A DNA stretch of 64,000 nucleotides from Bathymodiolus brooksi (taxonomy: Eukaryota > Mollusca > Bivalvia > Mytilida > Modiolidae). Where the stretch lies: contig OY804588.1 of the NCBI GenBank assembly GCA_963680875.1, positions 80,500,829 to 80,564,828 of the forward strand, given 5' to 3'. The notes below the pieces were generated by a model. The model searched no databases. It was not told the DNA's origin and worked only from the letters and a program-made list of their open reading frames with translations. Both the position numbers and the translations under genes were made by a program. Positions 1 through 11,505 of the stretch are shown piece after piece (positions within the stretch are counted from its first letter, which is position 1; the number at the start of each line of letters is the position of its first letter).

Positions 1-1332
1 AAAAAAAATGCAATAATAGTACTTTTGCCGACAGAATATTTAATTCTGTGTTGAAATCATGGCGATTTGAAAAGCATGCTTCAAAAGTTCTTTCAAAATT
101 ACTACTATGAACTACATATCTTTCTGCTTTTATTGATAAAATAATTATCGAAATAGGACATGAATTGACTTCAAGATAATATTTTAAAAAACTAGTTTAA
201 TATGATATATATAGGAAAAATCAGAAGTGTCCGAATACTTTTGACCACTGTCTGTACTTTAATGCGTATTCGTGAGAGCTGGTAATCTTCAGAAGCCATA
301 ACTTGATATGGGATATGATGCAATAATTTCATATTATGTATAAATGGATGCAGTCAGCAGTGTCATCATTAATTGCATAACGAGCATTTTCCATGTTTTC
401 TCCGTTATCCATTTTGACAGTAGCAGACGAAGGAAGAATACAGAGATATATTAATAACGAAAACTGTTCGGACCAAAAAAACGTGAATTCCAGGGGAAAC
501 AAAAAATGTCCCCACCAAAAAAAACAGATAATTGTAAAAAACTAAATACTGGATCTCATTCAAAATTTCCGGCCGCCATTGTAATGTAATACGGCACACA
601 TTATTACCCCCCCCCCCCTCCCCATGTAATACGGATCAGGTTATTTCACCCCTGGCAGATATGACTTGTTGCATTTCGAATTTATCACATATGCAAAATG
701 AAACATATCTTGAGTAAGTATATGATAAATTAAAATAATGTTACACAAGAAACACATTACTTACCTCTTTAGCATAAATATATACTACATGATACAATAT
801 TCGTTATTTTCAATGTTTAATAACAAAACAATAAGAGTGGGGGGATTGTTTAATTAGAGGAATTGAGACTCAATAATTAAAAAGAAGGATATTATTTATT
901 TATAAAAGAGGGATTTCTTTAATCTCGTTGAGATATTGGTTTTCAGTTACCAATCACGGTAGAAAATAAATTAAGATGTGTAGCAACTAAGTAATAAAAG
1001 CGTAGATACCCTCAGCAGGTACGTTGAAATGCCAAAATATTTGAAATTCTCTTAATTTAAAGGTCTTTGGGAGTATAAAAACCAAAGGGCCTAAGCAAGA
1101 TAGGCAAACATATCTTAAGATCATCTGTGATTTACAAGATAAGATCACCATTCATTGACAGACAACTGTTTTAAGCTTAATCAACACAAGTTTGCACATG
1201 TAGAAAGGTAGTGTATATTGTATTACAGCTTGATTGATAATAACATTGAATTATGTTTACTAATCCTTTCAGAAACATTTGTTTTATGATCTAGATAATT
1301 GAAAACTCACATTTAATTTGTTTATATTGTAG
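1..1332. other. 5' flank of cGLR-A
   Basis: No gene is recognisable here. A C-rich run lies near 606-624. The part from about 830 resembles the 5' flanks of cGLR-B (19760-20322) and cGLR-E (51660-52385), including short 'ttaattagagg' phrases. From about 1150 to 1332 it matches the block found just upstream of copies B, C, E and F, ending in a pyrimidine-poor but conserved acceptor 'tttatattgtag' at 1321-1332. The TATA-like element of copies C and E is not preserved (the sequence reads 'agtgtatattg'). Confidence 0.6.
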
Positions 1333-3243
1333 AAGATATTCAATCATGTGACACATCTTTATCGTTGTATCGTTATCTCTGTCATCATGTTGTTGGTAGC
1401 GAGGAAACAGTGAAGACAAGGAGAATGTTTAATACAATCAGCGATAATACGTCCCAGTCTGAATCATTTACCCAGATAACAAGTGGAAGCGGCGGCGAAG
1501 GTCTTGAGATGAAGGGGAGTGACATAGATATTATGTTTGTGTTTAAAAATGTAAATGTCTATGAGGATATAAATAGTTCACGTATTAATTCGTCTGAAAC
1601 GTGTGTTGCTATGGAGACGGACGACACCAAACTCGGATTTTCACATTTGCGACTTCTTCGCTGTAATAATAACGTAATTTTAAAGATGTGTACACAAGTT
1701 AGAAATTATTTCTATTTGTCTACTCAGTTATGTAGATCAATATTCATTGGAGCAGGTTGGAAAGCTGAAGTAGTTCATGGACCATGTTTGTCAGATAAAG
1801 ATGGGTACTTTGATTTTGCATTCAACTTGCATTCAAGACGATGGATATCAATTGCTAACCAATGGGCAACAAGATCTAATTGCTCATGGCCTAGTAGTGA
1901 TGTAAAGTCACAGATAATAAATCATGGTGTTTTGTTTGTTCCTATCGGTTCTAAAGCATCTAAAAATGAAGATATTGAATGGCGTATATCATTCTCTGTC
2001 GGTGAGAATCTATTGATATACTCTTTCACTCATACACAATTACTCTGCTATGCTTTGATGAACATATTAATCAAAGACGTAGTTAGCAGGGACAGTCGAT
2101 GTAAAGATTTAATCTGTTCATTTTATATCAAAAATATAATATTTTGGGTTTCAGAAGAAATACTGTTATCAATATGGCGACCCAAAAATCTCATTTCCTG
2201 TTTCTTGGGATGCTTCAGAAGACTCATTTACTGCCCTGAATACGGAATCTGTCTTCATTACTTTATTCTCAAAATAAATATGTTTGAGAATAAAATAGAA
2301 GAACTAGAACGTCAACTCTTACTAGGACATTTAAGTGCATTGTGGAGTTACTGTTGGCGTAGTGTCCTCCTGTCAGAGCAATTATCTACGTTTACAATAC
2401 TACGGCATCAGATATATAGTAATGCCGAAGTACAAGCAGGATATATCAAACGTATATTATGTTCAAATGCTGTCAATATTGAAACATTATATGATGAAAT
2501 ATCATACAAAAAAGTCGTTCATTTTATTCGTAAGTCGCAGAGATTAAATTCTTCTTATCGATATTTCATGAGTATGATATGTAGTACGGCAGTACAATGT
2601 ATAGCTGTCGTTAGTGTGAATAGAAACAAGACCAATACAAACATTACCGACAACATCTCTGTTACCTTACATAGAACATACATCATGACGCTGTGTCTGG
2701 TTGGTTAATGTTGGCCTCGTTTTACTACAAGATGAAACAATATAATACGGCTCTTTATATTATAGCTTATGCACTATCTAAATGTACATCAGAAAAGGTA
2801 TACGTCAAAAGAACTTATCGGATTGGCAGTACGAATTAATTAAAACAAGTACGATACAGAGTTTAGGTATAACAAACATATTAAAGCTACTTCGTGTTAG
2901 CTTTGTTGGCTTCATACCACACTCTACATTGATTCCTGTAGAATTAGAATTAGAAGTTGCCAATCAACCCTTTTTACTACCACCTGTAGTATACTCACAA
3001 TTCTTACTATGTCTGTGTCATTTTCGCCTAAACAATGTAAACCAGTGCTATAATTCACTTAGAGATCTACAACTCACAATATCAGAGAATTATTTTACAT
3101 TTTGTAATATAGAAAGATCTAACTCGTACAACTGTTTAAGGGTAGCTTATCAACTTAGTGGACAACGTGCATTAGCTGAACATGCGTTTCGTCTGGCAAT
3201 ATAATTTGCCCCTACATGGAATTGTGCTTTACAGAGAATGTAA
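1333..3243 (+). pseudogene. cGLR-A: Mab-21/cGAS-like receptor with TPR-like C-terminus, frameshifted
   Basis: This is a decayed paralogue of a nucleotidyltransferase of the Mab-21/cGLR family, which makes cyclic or linear nucleotide second messengers in innate immunity. The exon starts after the AG at 1331-1332 in the same phase as copies B to E and stays open to about 2708. The GS...GEG loop and the SDID pair (Asp codons at 1521 and 1527) are present, as is the third Asp before 'FNLHSRRW', followed by the Mab-21 helical domain. Compared with copy F, one base is missing near 2626 (AACAAAGAC reads AACAAGAC), which throws the frame into a stop at 2706. A second single-base loss near 2803 moves to another frame, which ends at a premature TAA at 3202-3204, where copy C has CAA. 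The aligned original end is 3241-3243. Two frameshifts and a stop argue against a full-length product, although an enzymatic core truncated at about 455 residues could still be translated. It is closest to cGLR-C. Confidence 0.85.
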
Positions 3244-4733
3244 CAAGAGATGACTGAACCGGTTCATTATAATCATGTAAATTAATAGCTAACATCTGCT
3301 TCAAATTAATGTGTCAATACTTGTGATTCTGTGTAGAATTCTTTTTTGAAATATTAAGTCATGTCATGTTTACTGACAGATACAGATTATTTTATTAAGT
3401 AAAAATTTCATAATATCAAAGCCAAACTATGTTTTTATTGATGAACAAAAATAGCAATGTAATATTAAGTATTTATAGGACCCTAAATATGCTGCGGTCG
3501 TATTATGTTCTCGGTCTGTCCATGTCCTTGGTACCGTCGTTTTCATCGGTCTGTCGAAACAGTTGATTACATGAGATAAGCTTTTTTTCTTTATGAACGA
3601 CCGTTCTGAACGTTTAACACACGTATCATTGTCAAATGATAAAGGTTGCGATTGATTTAAGGTGTCACAGCTCTACCGTTTCCAGGCAAGAGGCCTCCGT
3701 GTGCAATATAATGTGTGTTTCTGAGTTTTTTGTACGTGTAGATTAAATTGTTTGTCTGATTTTAATGACATTTTTGCAAGGAATTCCTTGTAATACATAT
3801 ACTATATAAGACAAATAATATAAGGGGTAATTAAAAAAAAATTGTTTTACTTTGTTTGAAATCTTTAGGTATTACTGATGGACCATGCACACACTGTATA
3901 CTATTTCGAGCATAGGGTAATATGGACATAACATTTTAAATTACATTACCGTTATAGAGATAAGCCTCAAAGAAAGTGTCAATTTCCAGTTTTTAAACAT
4001 TTGTTTGACATAAAAAAAATATTGATAGACCATAACAAGTAACTTGTTTTAGTTACGATGAAAAGGGTCTAAAAGGGACATTAATAATTAAATATCATAT
4101 TTGTCGAAGGTATATATTTTTCATTGAACACATTGTGTTTTTTCCTTTCAATTGATTGTGCTGAAATCACATGGTAGTACTACAACTGATTTCTCTATTT
4201 CTTGCGATATACGAAGTAAACTTCACCGAAAGTTTAGCAGTTTAAGTAGGATTTTATTATTCCTGGTTGCTTATTTTTCTTTTCTGTTGTTTCATATACC
4301 AGAAAAAAGCAATCAATGTGTTTTCACTATCATTGTCCTTTAGGTGACGTCGTTCAGATGATTCAGATTTTTTCCCGCATTTGTGCTGCTGTTTATTCAA
4401 AGTCAAAGTGGGGTAAATCAAGCATAAACTAGAAATTGCAAATAAAAAACAACAACATCACATTAAATTCTTAATTAACAGTAGATTGCTTAATTTTGTG
4501 AAATATATAGGCAATCTTAGTGCAGGGTCGTTAAATACAAAGCTTATGTGCATGAGGCTTGTAAAATGTGACAAGGGAGAAGTTCACAGGCCTCTCTCCA
4601 ATTTTGCGCCACATACACATACACTTTATATTTTAAGACATATCATTTATATTGTGTTTATCCGTGGATTGGCCCTTGTAGTGTGTTCTGTCAGCAGGAG
4701 ATACAGTGGATTTAAAATGCAATGGGTTGATTT
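3244..4733. other. 3' flank of cGLR-A, duplicated at 30325-31718
   Basis: I see no gene here. The sequence matches the region downstream of cGLR-C almost throughout, with small indels. It carries the downstream motif 'gtcggtctgtcg'-like that follows every cGLR copy (near 3510-3560). A 63-codon open stretch at 4152-4343 is present in both versions but starts at TTG and is explained by the duplication. The match jumps near 4714-4718, where about 4.6 kb present in the other copy is absent. Confidence 0.6.
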
Positions 4734-4935
4734 TCAGTTCTTACAGGCATTTCCATCACAAGTGGGAAATCTCTCACAGCAGTCAGAATTACGTTTGCAT
4801 GGATCGATGCAACGGTATGCACTTGCGTCATATATGTTGTGTTTCTGGCAGCAATCGCTAGAAGATGAGTACGGTTTTCTGAAGCACCAGATATTTGGGA
4901 GTTTCATTTTAGGTTTATCATAGTTTTGATTGTGA
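4734..4935 (-). CDS. Cysteine-rich peptide, terminal exon (copy 1)
   Basis: The minus strand carries a likely last exon. A good acceptor (pyrimidine-rich stretch ending CTCTAG, 4936-4957 on the minus strand) is followed by about 66 codons ending in TGA at 4734-4736. The peptide begins HNQNYDKPKMK and then has two short cysteine units. In the first, two of the expected cysteines are tyrosines. The second reads C-x5-CC-x5-C-x4-C and is complete. The CC framework resembles inhibitor-cystine-knot or other small secreted disulfide peptides, but I do not recognise a named family. Without splicing, the frame extends upstream to an ATG at 5037-5039, whose N-terminus is only weakly hydrophobic and not a clear signal peptide. 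An upstream exon is more likely and was not found. Paralogues lie at 36334-36535 and 46257-46431. Confidence 0.5.
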
Positions 4936-5039
4936 CTAGAGTGAAAAGAAGAGCAAATAATTTTAATATTGTAAATAGTCAACAAGTATGTGTTCAAACT
5001 AACCACAATACAGTATCTGGTATAATATGAAAGTGTCAT

Positions 5040-6624
5040 TAAACACAGATAATCTTAATCAAATCTAAGCTTCAAATGAATTTGATGGAAAAAAATAAAT
5101 ACAATAACAAAAATTGTGGTCTGGTAATGTTGAAAATGACGTCACATAGCCTTTTTCCATTTTCCGATTCTGTGCCACTATTTTATAAAATGATTACATA
5201 TTCTCCAACAATATTTTATTGATCAGTCAATTTCAAAACATTCCAAAACAACAACAATGTTTTCTAAAAAGAAACAAGCGTCGGTCTAATCGTTTTTGGT
5301 GGTGTCTTCTGTCCGCGCTTAGTGAATACTGTTACCTTTACTTACCATCGCTCAACATGAATCAGGTACCAGACAAAAAGTGATAGCTTGATCAATGACT
5401 GTTTAAATCGAACCAGTGTAAGATATTGTTTTTCCGTTTACATAAATAGGCAAAACGGAATTAAATTTCTATTCCAGGAGCAACTGCATAATGAGTAACA
5501 TCTCTCGTTTGTTACAATATTCCACATCTTGTGTTTATATTCAATATTTTCTTGATAGTTTACAATGATGCTACTGAATTAAGGGCTCCAGGTGATTATG
5601 TGAAAGTAGTTAGCTTGAACGTTTCATGGCTTGGTTAACCCTTCCGGAATGCATGTATATATGTCTGAAATAACCACATACATGTCCCGTTGGAAATGCA
5701 ATCCGGTCCTTTCCATGACTAATCACAGGCTTCGCAACAAGAATAACACGACAGATACGACTAGTGGAGCAGGAGCAGATTGCGATTTCTGTGAACACGA
5801 GTTCACTCGTGTTTTTTTACCTTTCATTACGTTTTTTCTTAACTTCGGTTCGTCTTCACTACCATTTGTTTTCGTTTGTCTTTTTAATGTGCGTTTTTTG
5901 TTTTATTTTTGTTTTGTTGTTGTTTTATTTGCTTGTTTTTGTATGTTGTGTTTTTTTTTGTTTACGTATTATTATTTGTTTGTATTTGTTATGTCTTTCT
6001 TTTCTTCCCTTTTCTTAGGGTCGGGAGGTTTGTTTTTGTTATTTGTATTTATTTCTGTAAACTAGTGTCCCTAACTCTTCCAGTGTTTGAATTGGGTTGG
6101 TTTTTCTCCAATCTTTAATTTCTGTGAACCCCTCGTAATTCAGCTACGGATGACATATTTCATAGTAAAATAGTTGTTTTCATACTTACTACATTACTTT
6201 ACAGTGAACATAATGATATAGACTTTACATTCTATTTTGTCACCTTGTTTACTTCTTTACAAATTCAGATAATATTAATTTTTAATTTAACATATTTATT
6301 GATCACTTTAGATTCTCTAAAACAACAAACACACAATTGGGGTAATATAGTGCACAAATGTAGATAGTACGATATAGAATTGTGAATTTCCGTGTATAAT
6401 TAAACAAAAAAGAGGGTATTCACTTTTGATATGGTTGTGTGGAAATATAATCTAGCTTCGCATTTTAACCTTAAGCTATGTTATCTTGTACAGATCATTT
6501 TAATTGGAAATTTTCAGAGATGACAAACTAGCAGATCATTAACAAAGAATAGTTTAGCAAAATATTGTTTTACATCACTTATCGCTGATGTTTTTTGTTC
6601 GGTAAAGGGGGGAGAGGGAGAGGG
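5040..6624. other. Intergenic spacer with dispersed-repeat fragment and T-rich tract
   Basis: No gene is supported. About 5636-5785 is a minus-strand fragment of the dispersed element described at 10745-11165 (it reads 'gcaacaagaataacacgac' and 'ctagtggagcaggagcag'). About 5800-6060 is strongly T-rich on the + strand and yields hydrophobic open stretches that are compositional. The block is duplicated at 36640-38300, and a more diverged relative lies at 26640-27900. Confidence 0.55.
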
Positions 6625-6845
6625 CTAGAGGCTTAACTAACATTTCAACAACAGTTCAGATATATCGTGGCGATCATATTTATTGGGGGAGGAAACCACA
6701 AACATGCCGCAAGTCATTAACATACGCTTATCACATAATGTTCTATCGAGTACACTTCGCCATTAGTGGATTCAAACTCACAAAGTTAGTGGTGTTAAGA
6801 ACTGATTACATAGGTAGTTCTAAATACCCAATGATGTTGTTCGTA
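6625..6845 (-). repeat. tRNA-derived SINE, degraded
   Basis: It contains a degraded form of the SINE core (aacatttcaacaacagttca, then 'tatatcgtggcgat', 'ggaggaaacc', 'gccgcaagtcattaac', 'cttatcacataatg'). This is the reverse complement of the element at 10335-10575. The tRNA-like head lies at the right-hand end. A near-identical copy is at 38305-38530 inside the segmental duplication. Confidence 0.7.
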
Positions 6846-7049
6846 AAAGTGACTTAAAGGAGAGGGAAATGACTTTTCTTAAATAAAGTAAGAGGCTTTC
6901 TTGACTACAGATGAAGTCGGTTTCTTAATTAAAGGAATGATTTTAGCTTCATATCATAATCAGGTTTTATCAGCTTTTTCTACAAAAGCGTTCGAACACT
7001 TACTGGTATGGATGAAACATTCACTTCAAATTCAAGTAATTTCTGAGCT

Positions 7050-8636
7050 GTGTCTTAAAAATCTGATCAAAATCTGCACATTATTAATATTGTGTGAAAA
7101 ATCTGAACATTCTATATATGGCATGAAACGTCTGCACATTCTTAGCATTATCTGAAAGGTCTGAACATTATTGACATTGTCTGAAAAGTCTGAACATTCT
7201 TAGGATTGTCTGAAAAATCTGAACATTCTTAGCATTGTCTGAAATGTCTGAACATTCTTAGCATTGTCTGAAAAATCTGAACATTCTTAGAATTGTCTGA
7301 AAAGTCTGAACATTCTATATATCTCATGAAAATGCTGAACATTCTTAGCATTGTCTCAAAAGTCTGAACATTCTTAGCAATGTCTGAAAAGTCTGAACAT
7401 TCTTAGAATTGTCTGACAAATCTGATCATTCTTAGCATTGTCTGAAAAGTCTGAACATTCTTAGCATTGTCTGAAAAGTCTGAACATACTTAGCATTGTC
7501 CGACATGTTTGAACATTCTTAGCATTTTCTGAAAATCTGAACATTCTAAGCATTGTCTGAAAAATCTGAACATTTTTAGCTAGCATTGTGTGAAATATCC
7601 GAACATTCTTAGCATTGTTTGAAAAGGCTGAACATTCTTAGCATTGTCTGAAAAGTCTGAACATTATAGACATTGTTTGAAAAATCTGAGCATTCTTAGA
7701 ATTGCCTGAAAAATCTGAACATTCTTAGCATTGTCTGAAAAATCTGAACATTCTTAGCATTGTCTGAAAAATTTGAACATTCTTAGAATTGTCTGAAAAG
7801 TCTGAACATTCTATATATCTCATGAAAAGCCTGAACATGCTTCGCAATGTCTGAAAAGTCTGAACATTCTTATAATTTTTTGAAAAGTCTGAACATTCGT
7901 AGAATTGTCTGACAAATCTGATCATTCTTATCATTGTTTGAAAAGTCTGAACATTCTTAGCATTGTCTGACATATCTGAACATTCTTAGCATTGTCTGAA
8001 AATCTGAACATTCTGAGCATTGTCTGAAAAGTCTGAACATTCTAAGCATTGTCTGAAAAATCTGAACATTCTTAGAATTGTCTGAAAAGTCTGAACATTC
8101 TATATATCTCATGAAAAGTATGAACATTCTTTGCATTTCCTGAAAAGTCTGAACATGCTTAGCAATGTCTGAAAAGTCTGAACATTCTTATAATTTTTTG
8201 AAAAGTCTGAACATTCTTAGAATTGTCTGACAAATCTTATCATTCGGAGCATTGTTTGAAAAGTCTGAACATTCTTAGCATTGTCTGAAAATTCTGAACA
8301 TTCTTATAATTGTCTGACATATCTGAACATTCTTAGCATTGTCTGAAAATCTGAACATTCTGAGCATTGTCTGAAAAGTCTGAACATTCTAAGCATTGTC
8401 TGAAAAATCTTAACATTCTTAGAATTGTCTGAAAAGTCTGGACATTCTATATATCTCATGAAAAGTATGAACATTCTTAGCATTTCCTGAAAAGTCTGAA
8501 CATTCTTAGCAATGTCTGAAAAATCTGAATATTCTTATAATTTTTTGAAAAGTCTGAACATTCTTAGAATTGTCTGAAAAGTCTGAACATTTTTAGCATT
8601 GTCTGAAAAATCTGAATATTCTTATATAATTGTATA
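7050..8636. repeat. 29-bp minisatellite array 1
   Basis: About 55 imperfect copies of a 29-bp unit sit head to tail; the core is 'tctgaacattcttagcattg' joined to 'tctgaaaag'. Variants include AGAATTG, ATAATTTTTTG and CTAAGCATTG. A distinctive variant with 'tatatatctcatgaaaa' recurs near 7313, 7809, 8099 and 8447, which shows a higher-order arrangement. There are no unique spacers, so it is not a CRISPR array. Related arrays are at 38735-40645 and 60290-60880. Confidence 0.95.
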
Positions 8637-9310
8637 ATTAAGTCAGTGATAGTTAACTGTCTACCTGTTTGACGACTTTAAACCGCTACAATATGTAAAT
8701 AAGGGTAATAACAAAATTACCGAACTCCAAACGATCTTACAAAGGGAAACTGATTAAATCTAACCCGAAAGTAGTTTTGTTTTATGTGGAAATTCCTGTT
8801 GCCAATATTCATTTATAGTTACGTGAACTTCAATGATGGCATGTAATATTTATTCCTAAATTGAAAATGTCGAGTGATAAATTAAAATAATGTTACACAG
8901 CAAAACACGTTATTTTACCTGCATAACATAAATATACATTAAATGATACAGCAATAAACGATTTGCTTATAAATAAAAAAGGGGGGTTTATTAAGTAGAG
9001 GGGGTTCCTTAATTAAATAAGAAGAGATTCAATAATAAAAAGATATATCTATATAACCATTTAATCATAGCAAAATTGAAAGTTGGCTTCCCTAATTAGA
9101 GGAAAAAGGACTTCCTTGGTTAAAGGAGAGTTGTTGGTTTTAAGCAAAGAAGAAGGGGGATTACTTACTTTAAAAAGATCGTGTGGTCCTCCATTATTAG
9201 GAGATAGATGTTAATTGAATAGCAGAGACAATGTTTCCTTGATGAAAGGAAAGGTGGCCCATTTATCAAAGATGATGAGGGTTTCTTGAGTAAAGGAGAG
9301 GCCATCCAAT
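8637..9310. other. Spacer duplicated at 40646-41334
   Basis: There is no gene. The sequence is nearly the same as 40646-41334, and both stop matching right after 'ccatccaatagtga'. From about 8985 to 9310 it contains several imperfect copies of a phrase like 'cttgattaaaggagag', a degenerate short repeat found in most intergenic units of the array. Confidence 0.6.
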
Positions 9311-9887
9311 AGTGACAATCGTTTTCTGCTACACCCTACCGACGGTCGTGCAAGGGTTTGGCCCCAACGAAACACTTCATTTCAGGACAACCACATCTTG
9401 GGCACAACTTCTTTTGGGGGTGGGGGTGTAACTGTCCTAGCTTGTTTTTCCTTTGACTGTAAGTTGGACTTGTACGTTCTTGATGGTAATCTGACAGGCC
9501 AAAAATACCGTGACAATGTGCTCGATCCATCCGTAGTCCCCCATTTCGACAATCATGCGTTGACTGACACGCCAATGTTCATGGACGACAACGCCAGGCC
9601 ACATAGAGCCCGAATTGTACAACATTGTTTTACAGCAAGAGGCTGTTCAGACAATTCCATGGCCTGCGATGTCGCCAGACATGAACCCTATATAGCATGT
9701 ATGGGACTTTATTGGCCGACAAATTAACCAACGCAATCCAAACTGTCAAAATATTGACGAATTAAGAACTGCTATCTTACAGGAGTGGCAACAGTTCCCT
9801 AAAGAACGGCTTAGGCGTCTTGTGCGAAGCATGACGAGGCGTGTTCCAGAACTTCACAATAAGCGCGGTGGATATACTCGCTATTGA
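9311..9887 (+). pseudogene. Tc1/mariner-type transposase remnant (catalytic part)
   Basis: This is the C-terminal catalytic half of a DDE transposase of the Tc1/mariner superfamily. Family landmarks are the SDNRF-like first Asp (Asp codon 9314), 'VLDGNLTGQKYRD', and 'DDNARPHRARIVQ' with the second Asp. It ends with 'PWPAMSPDMNP' and a tail rich in RRLVRSMTRRV that stops at TGA 9885-9887. The reading frame shifts by one base near 9635. The codon expected to encode the third catalytic acidic residue, just before HVWDF, is TAG at 9693-9695. No DNA-binding N-terminus is present. The product would be dead. The left edge coincides with the end of homology to 41334, so either the element or the duplication boundary begins here. 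Confidence 0.85.
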
Positions 9888-10334
9888 TTGTTATGCCTTA
9901 CACATACGCACGATAGATGCATTTAAAAGTTCTTAAAATCTGAAGACTCTGCATTTTAATGCAATGTTAAAAACTTCCATTAAAGACAAACGTGTTTTAC
10001 GTTTTTCCAGCGCCTGTTTTGAACCCCATTTTTGCCACGTGATAGTCACGTCTTTCAGGATGATAAATACTTCGTAGATTGGTAATTTTAGAGCCCTTGG
10101 TGTAGTCTTTTAAGAAGTGTAAGAAAAATGGTGATATCTATTTCATTGTTATAACAGTATTGATGTTAAAAAATATATCGAAAAAAATATAGGCTGGTAC
10201 TTAACTTTTGTACGAAGAAATTGAATAGTAATAATAGTAAACAATACTATCAATAATGATAATAATATTTAAGCTACATATTATAAAACCATCATTAACA
10301 TAATTATGAATTCAAGAGCAGTAACCTCAAATTT
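9888..10334. other. Spacer, possible transposon 3' tail
   Basis: I see no gene. The first 150 bases may be the tail of the Tc1-like element. The rest is AT-rich unique-looking sequence. Confidence 0.4.
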
Positions 10335-10575
10335 AATTGGGGCCGTCGTGGTCGTGATTGTATGGTAGATAGATCTAACACTGTGAATTCGAATCTAGCT
10401 CAGGCGAGGTGTACTAGATACAACATTATGTAATAAAGTTTGTCAGTGACTTGCGGCAGGACGGTGGTTTTCTTCGGGTACTCTTATTTCCTCCACCAAT
10501 AAAACTGACCGCCTCGATATAGCTGTAATATTGTTGAAAGTGACGTTAACGACCATAAACCTAAACCTTAACCCA
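10335..10575 (+). repeat. tRNA-derived SINE, plus orientation
   Basis: It opens with a tRNA-like head (ggggccgtcgtggtcg as a degenerate A-box region and 'gaattcgaatc' as a B-box-like region). The body follows: 'tttgtcagtgacttgcggca', 'ggtggttttc', 'cctccaccaataaaactgac', 'atagctgtaatattgttgaa'. The body is the reverse complement of the sequence seen at about ten other places, which fixes the orientation of the family. It ends near 'gttaacgacc'. Confidence 0.75.
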
Positions 10576-10744
10576 GTTGCTTTGTGGTTTTTAAGTTTGC
10601 TTTTGGCATCTAAAATATCCTTTTAGGAAATTATATGATCTACTTCAGTTAAATATTTTATTTTATTTTCTATTCCATTCAACTTATTTCATATATCTGA
10701 TTACCGCTTACTTGGTTTCACGTTTGATGATACAAATGTGGTAA

Positions 10745-11165
10745 TCAGAATCATTATATCGAAGAAGAACAGACATCATAATGGCCAAAAAGTTGGCGTC
10801 TCTTTTAAGAAGAGTTTGAAGATACCAAAGGGGCATATATCGAAGAAGAACATATTACACGATGACCAAAGATAAAGTACAAAAGGACAAACAACGATCT
10901 ACAAAACATACATATAAAACTAACGATCGAGTAACACGAACCCCACTAAAGACCGGGGGTGAACTCAGGTGCTCCGGAAGGGTAAGCAGTTCCTTCTCCA
11001 TTAGTGGAACCCGTCATGTGTATCTAGTTACAAACCCGGTGATAAGTCATGAAAAAGGAAAGGACCGGTAAGTGCTTACGACAAGTGGAACATATCCATG
11101 GTCATTTGTGACAGAGATATTCCATAACGGTTAAGTCTTTAAAATAATCATACCACTTGTGAGTG
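10745..11165 (+). repeat. Dispersed repeat family R1 (non-coding)
   Basis: Landmarks are 'cgaagaagaacagacat', 'aggacaaacaacgatctaca', 'gggtgaactcaggtgctccg', 'aagcagttccttctcc', 'cacccgt/aacccgt...tgt', and 'acaaacccggtgataagtca'. The same ordered phrases recur in partial form at 23990-24200, 25720-25870, 35500-35745, 45140-45400, 57540-57800, 57825-58040 and 58215-58420 on the + strand. On the - strand they recur at 5636-5785, 24620-24850, 27480-27610, 37240-37390, 44130-44345 and 47840-47995. It carries no protein domain I recognise and looks like a non-autonomous element. Confidence 0.75.
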
Positions 11166-11505
11166 ATTGATTTTTGTTAAACGCCAATTCAGCAATTTGC
11201 CAGCTATATCATGACAAGAACAAGTTAATTTTCAATGAAATGATGTTGAGATCCGCTTTGTTCTAAAACAACACGCTGAGTTGGATTTTTATAGTGCTAG
11301 CTCACTCGGTCACATTAGTCTGATTCCAAGCCAACCAGTTTTTGCTCGTTCTCCTTAATGCTGAGTACTTACCAGAGAAGCATCAAATACCAATTTTAAA
11401 GTCTTTGGTTTGACCCGACCGGGCTCGAATCTACGATCTACGCACTCAAGGCGAGCACGCTAACCATGACGCCATCGATGCGGTTCACTTGCAAGGGGGA
11501 AATTT
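11163..11505 (-). repeat. tRNA-derived SINE variant, minus orientation
   Basis: The right-hand end, read on the minus strand, has an A-box-like 'tggttagcgtgctcgcc' and a B-box-like 'gattcgagcccgg', which is the promoter layout of a tRNA-derived SINE. The left part begins with 'gttaaacgcca', resembling the core of the other SINEs. The middle ('ctagctcactcggtcac', 'gattccaagccaaccag') is not shared with them, so this is a related but distinct subfamily. Confidence 0.65.

Noticed and set aside
4152..4343. A 63-codon frame conserved at 31160-31351
   Set aside because: It starts at TTG and is conserved only because the whole surrounding DNA is duplicated.
5631..6118. Several hydrophobic open frames that look like a membrane protein
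   Set aside because: They come from a T-rich low-complexity tract read in different frames, and the duplicate at 37232-37673 does not preserve the same single frame.
7050..8636. A CRISPR array, because of regular 29-bp repetition
   Set aside because: Repeats are contiguous without unique spacers, units are imperfect, and there are no cas genes.
9336..9625. Minus-strand frames of 62-79 codons
   Set aside because: They are antisense to the Tc1-type transposase remnant.
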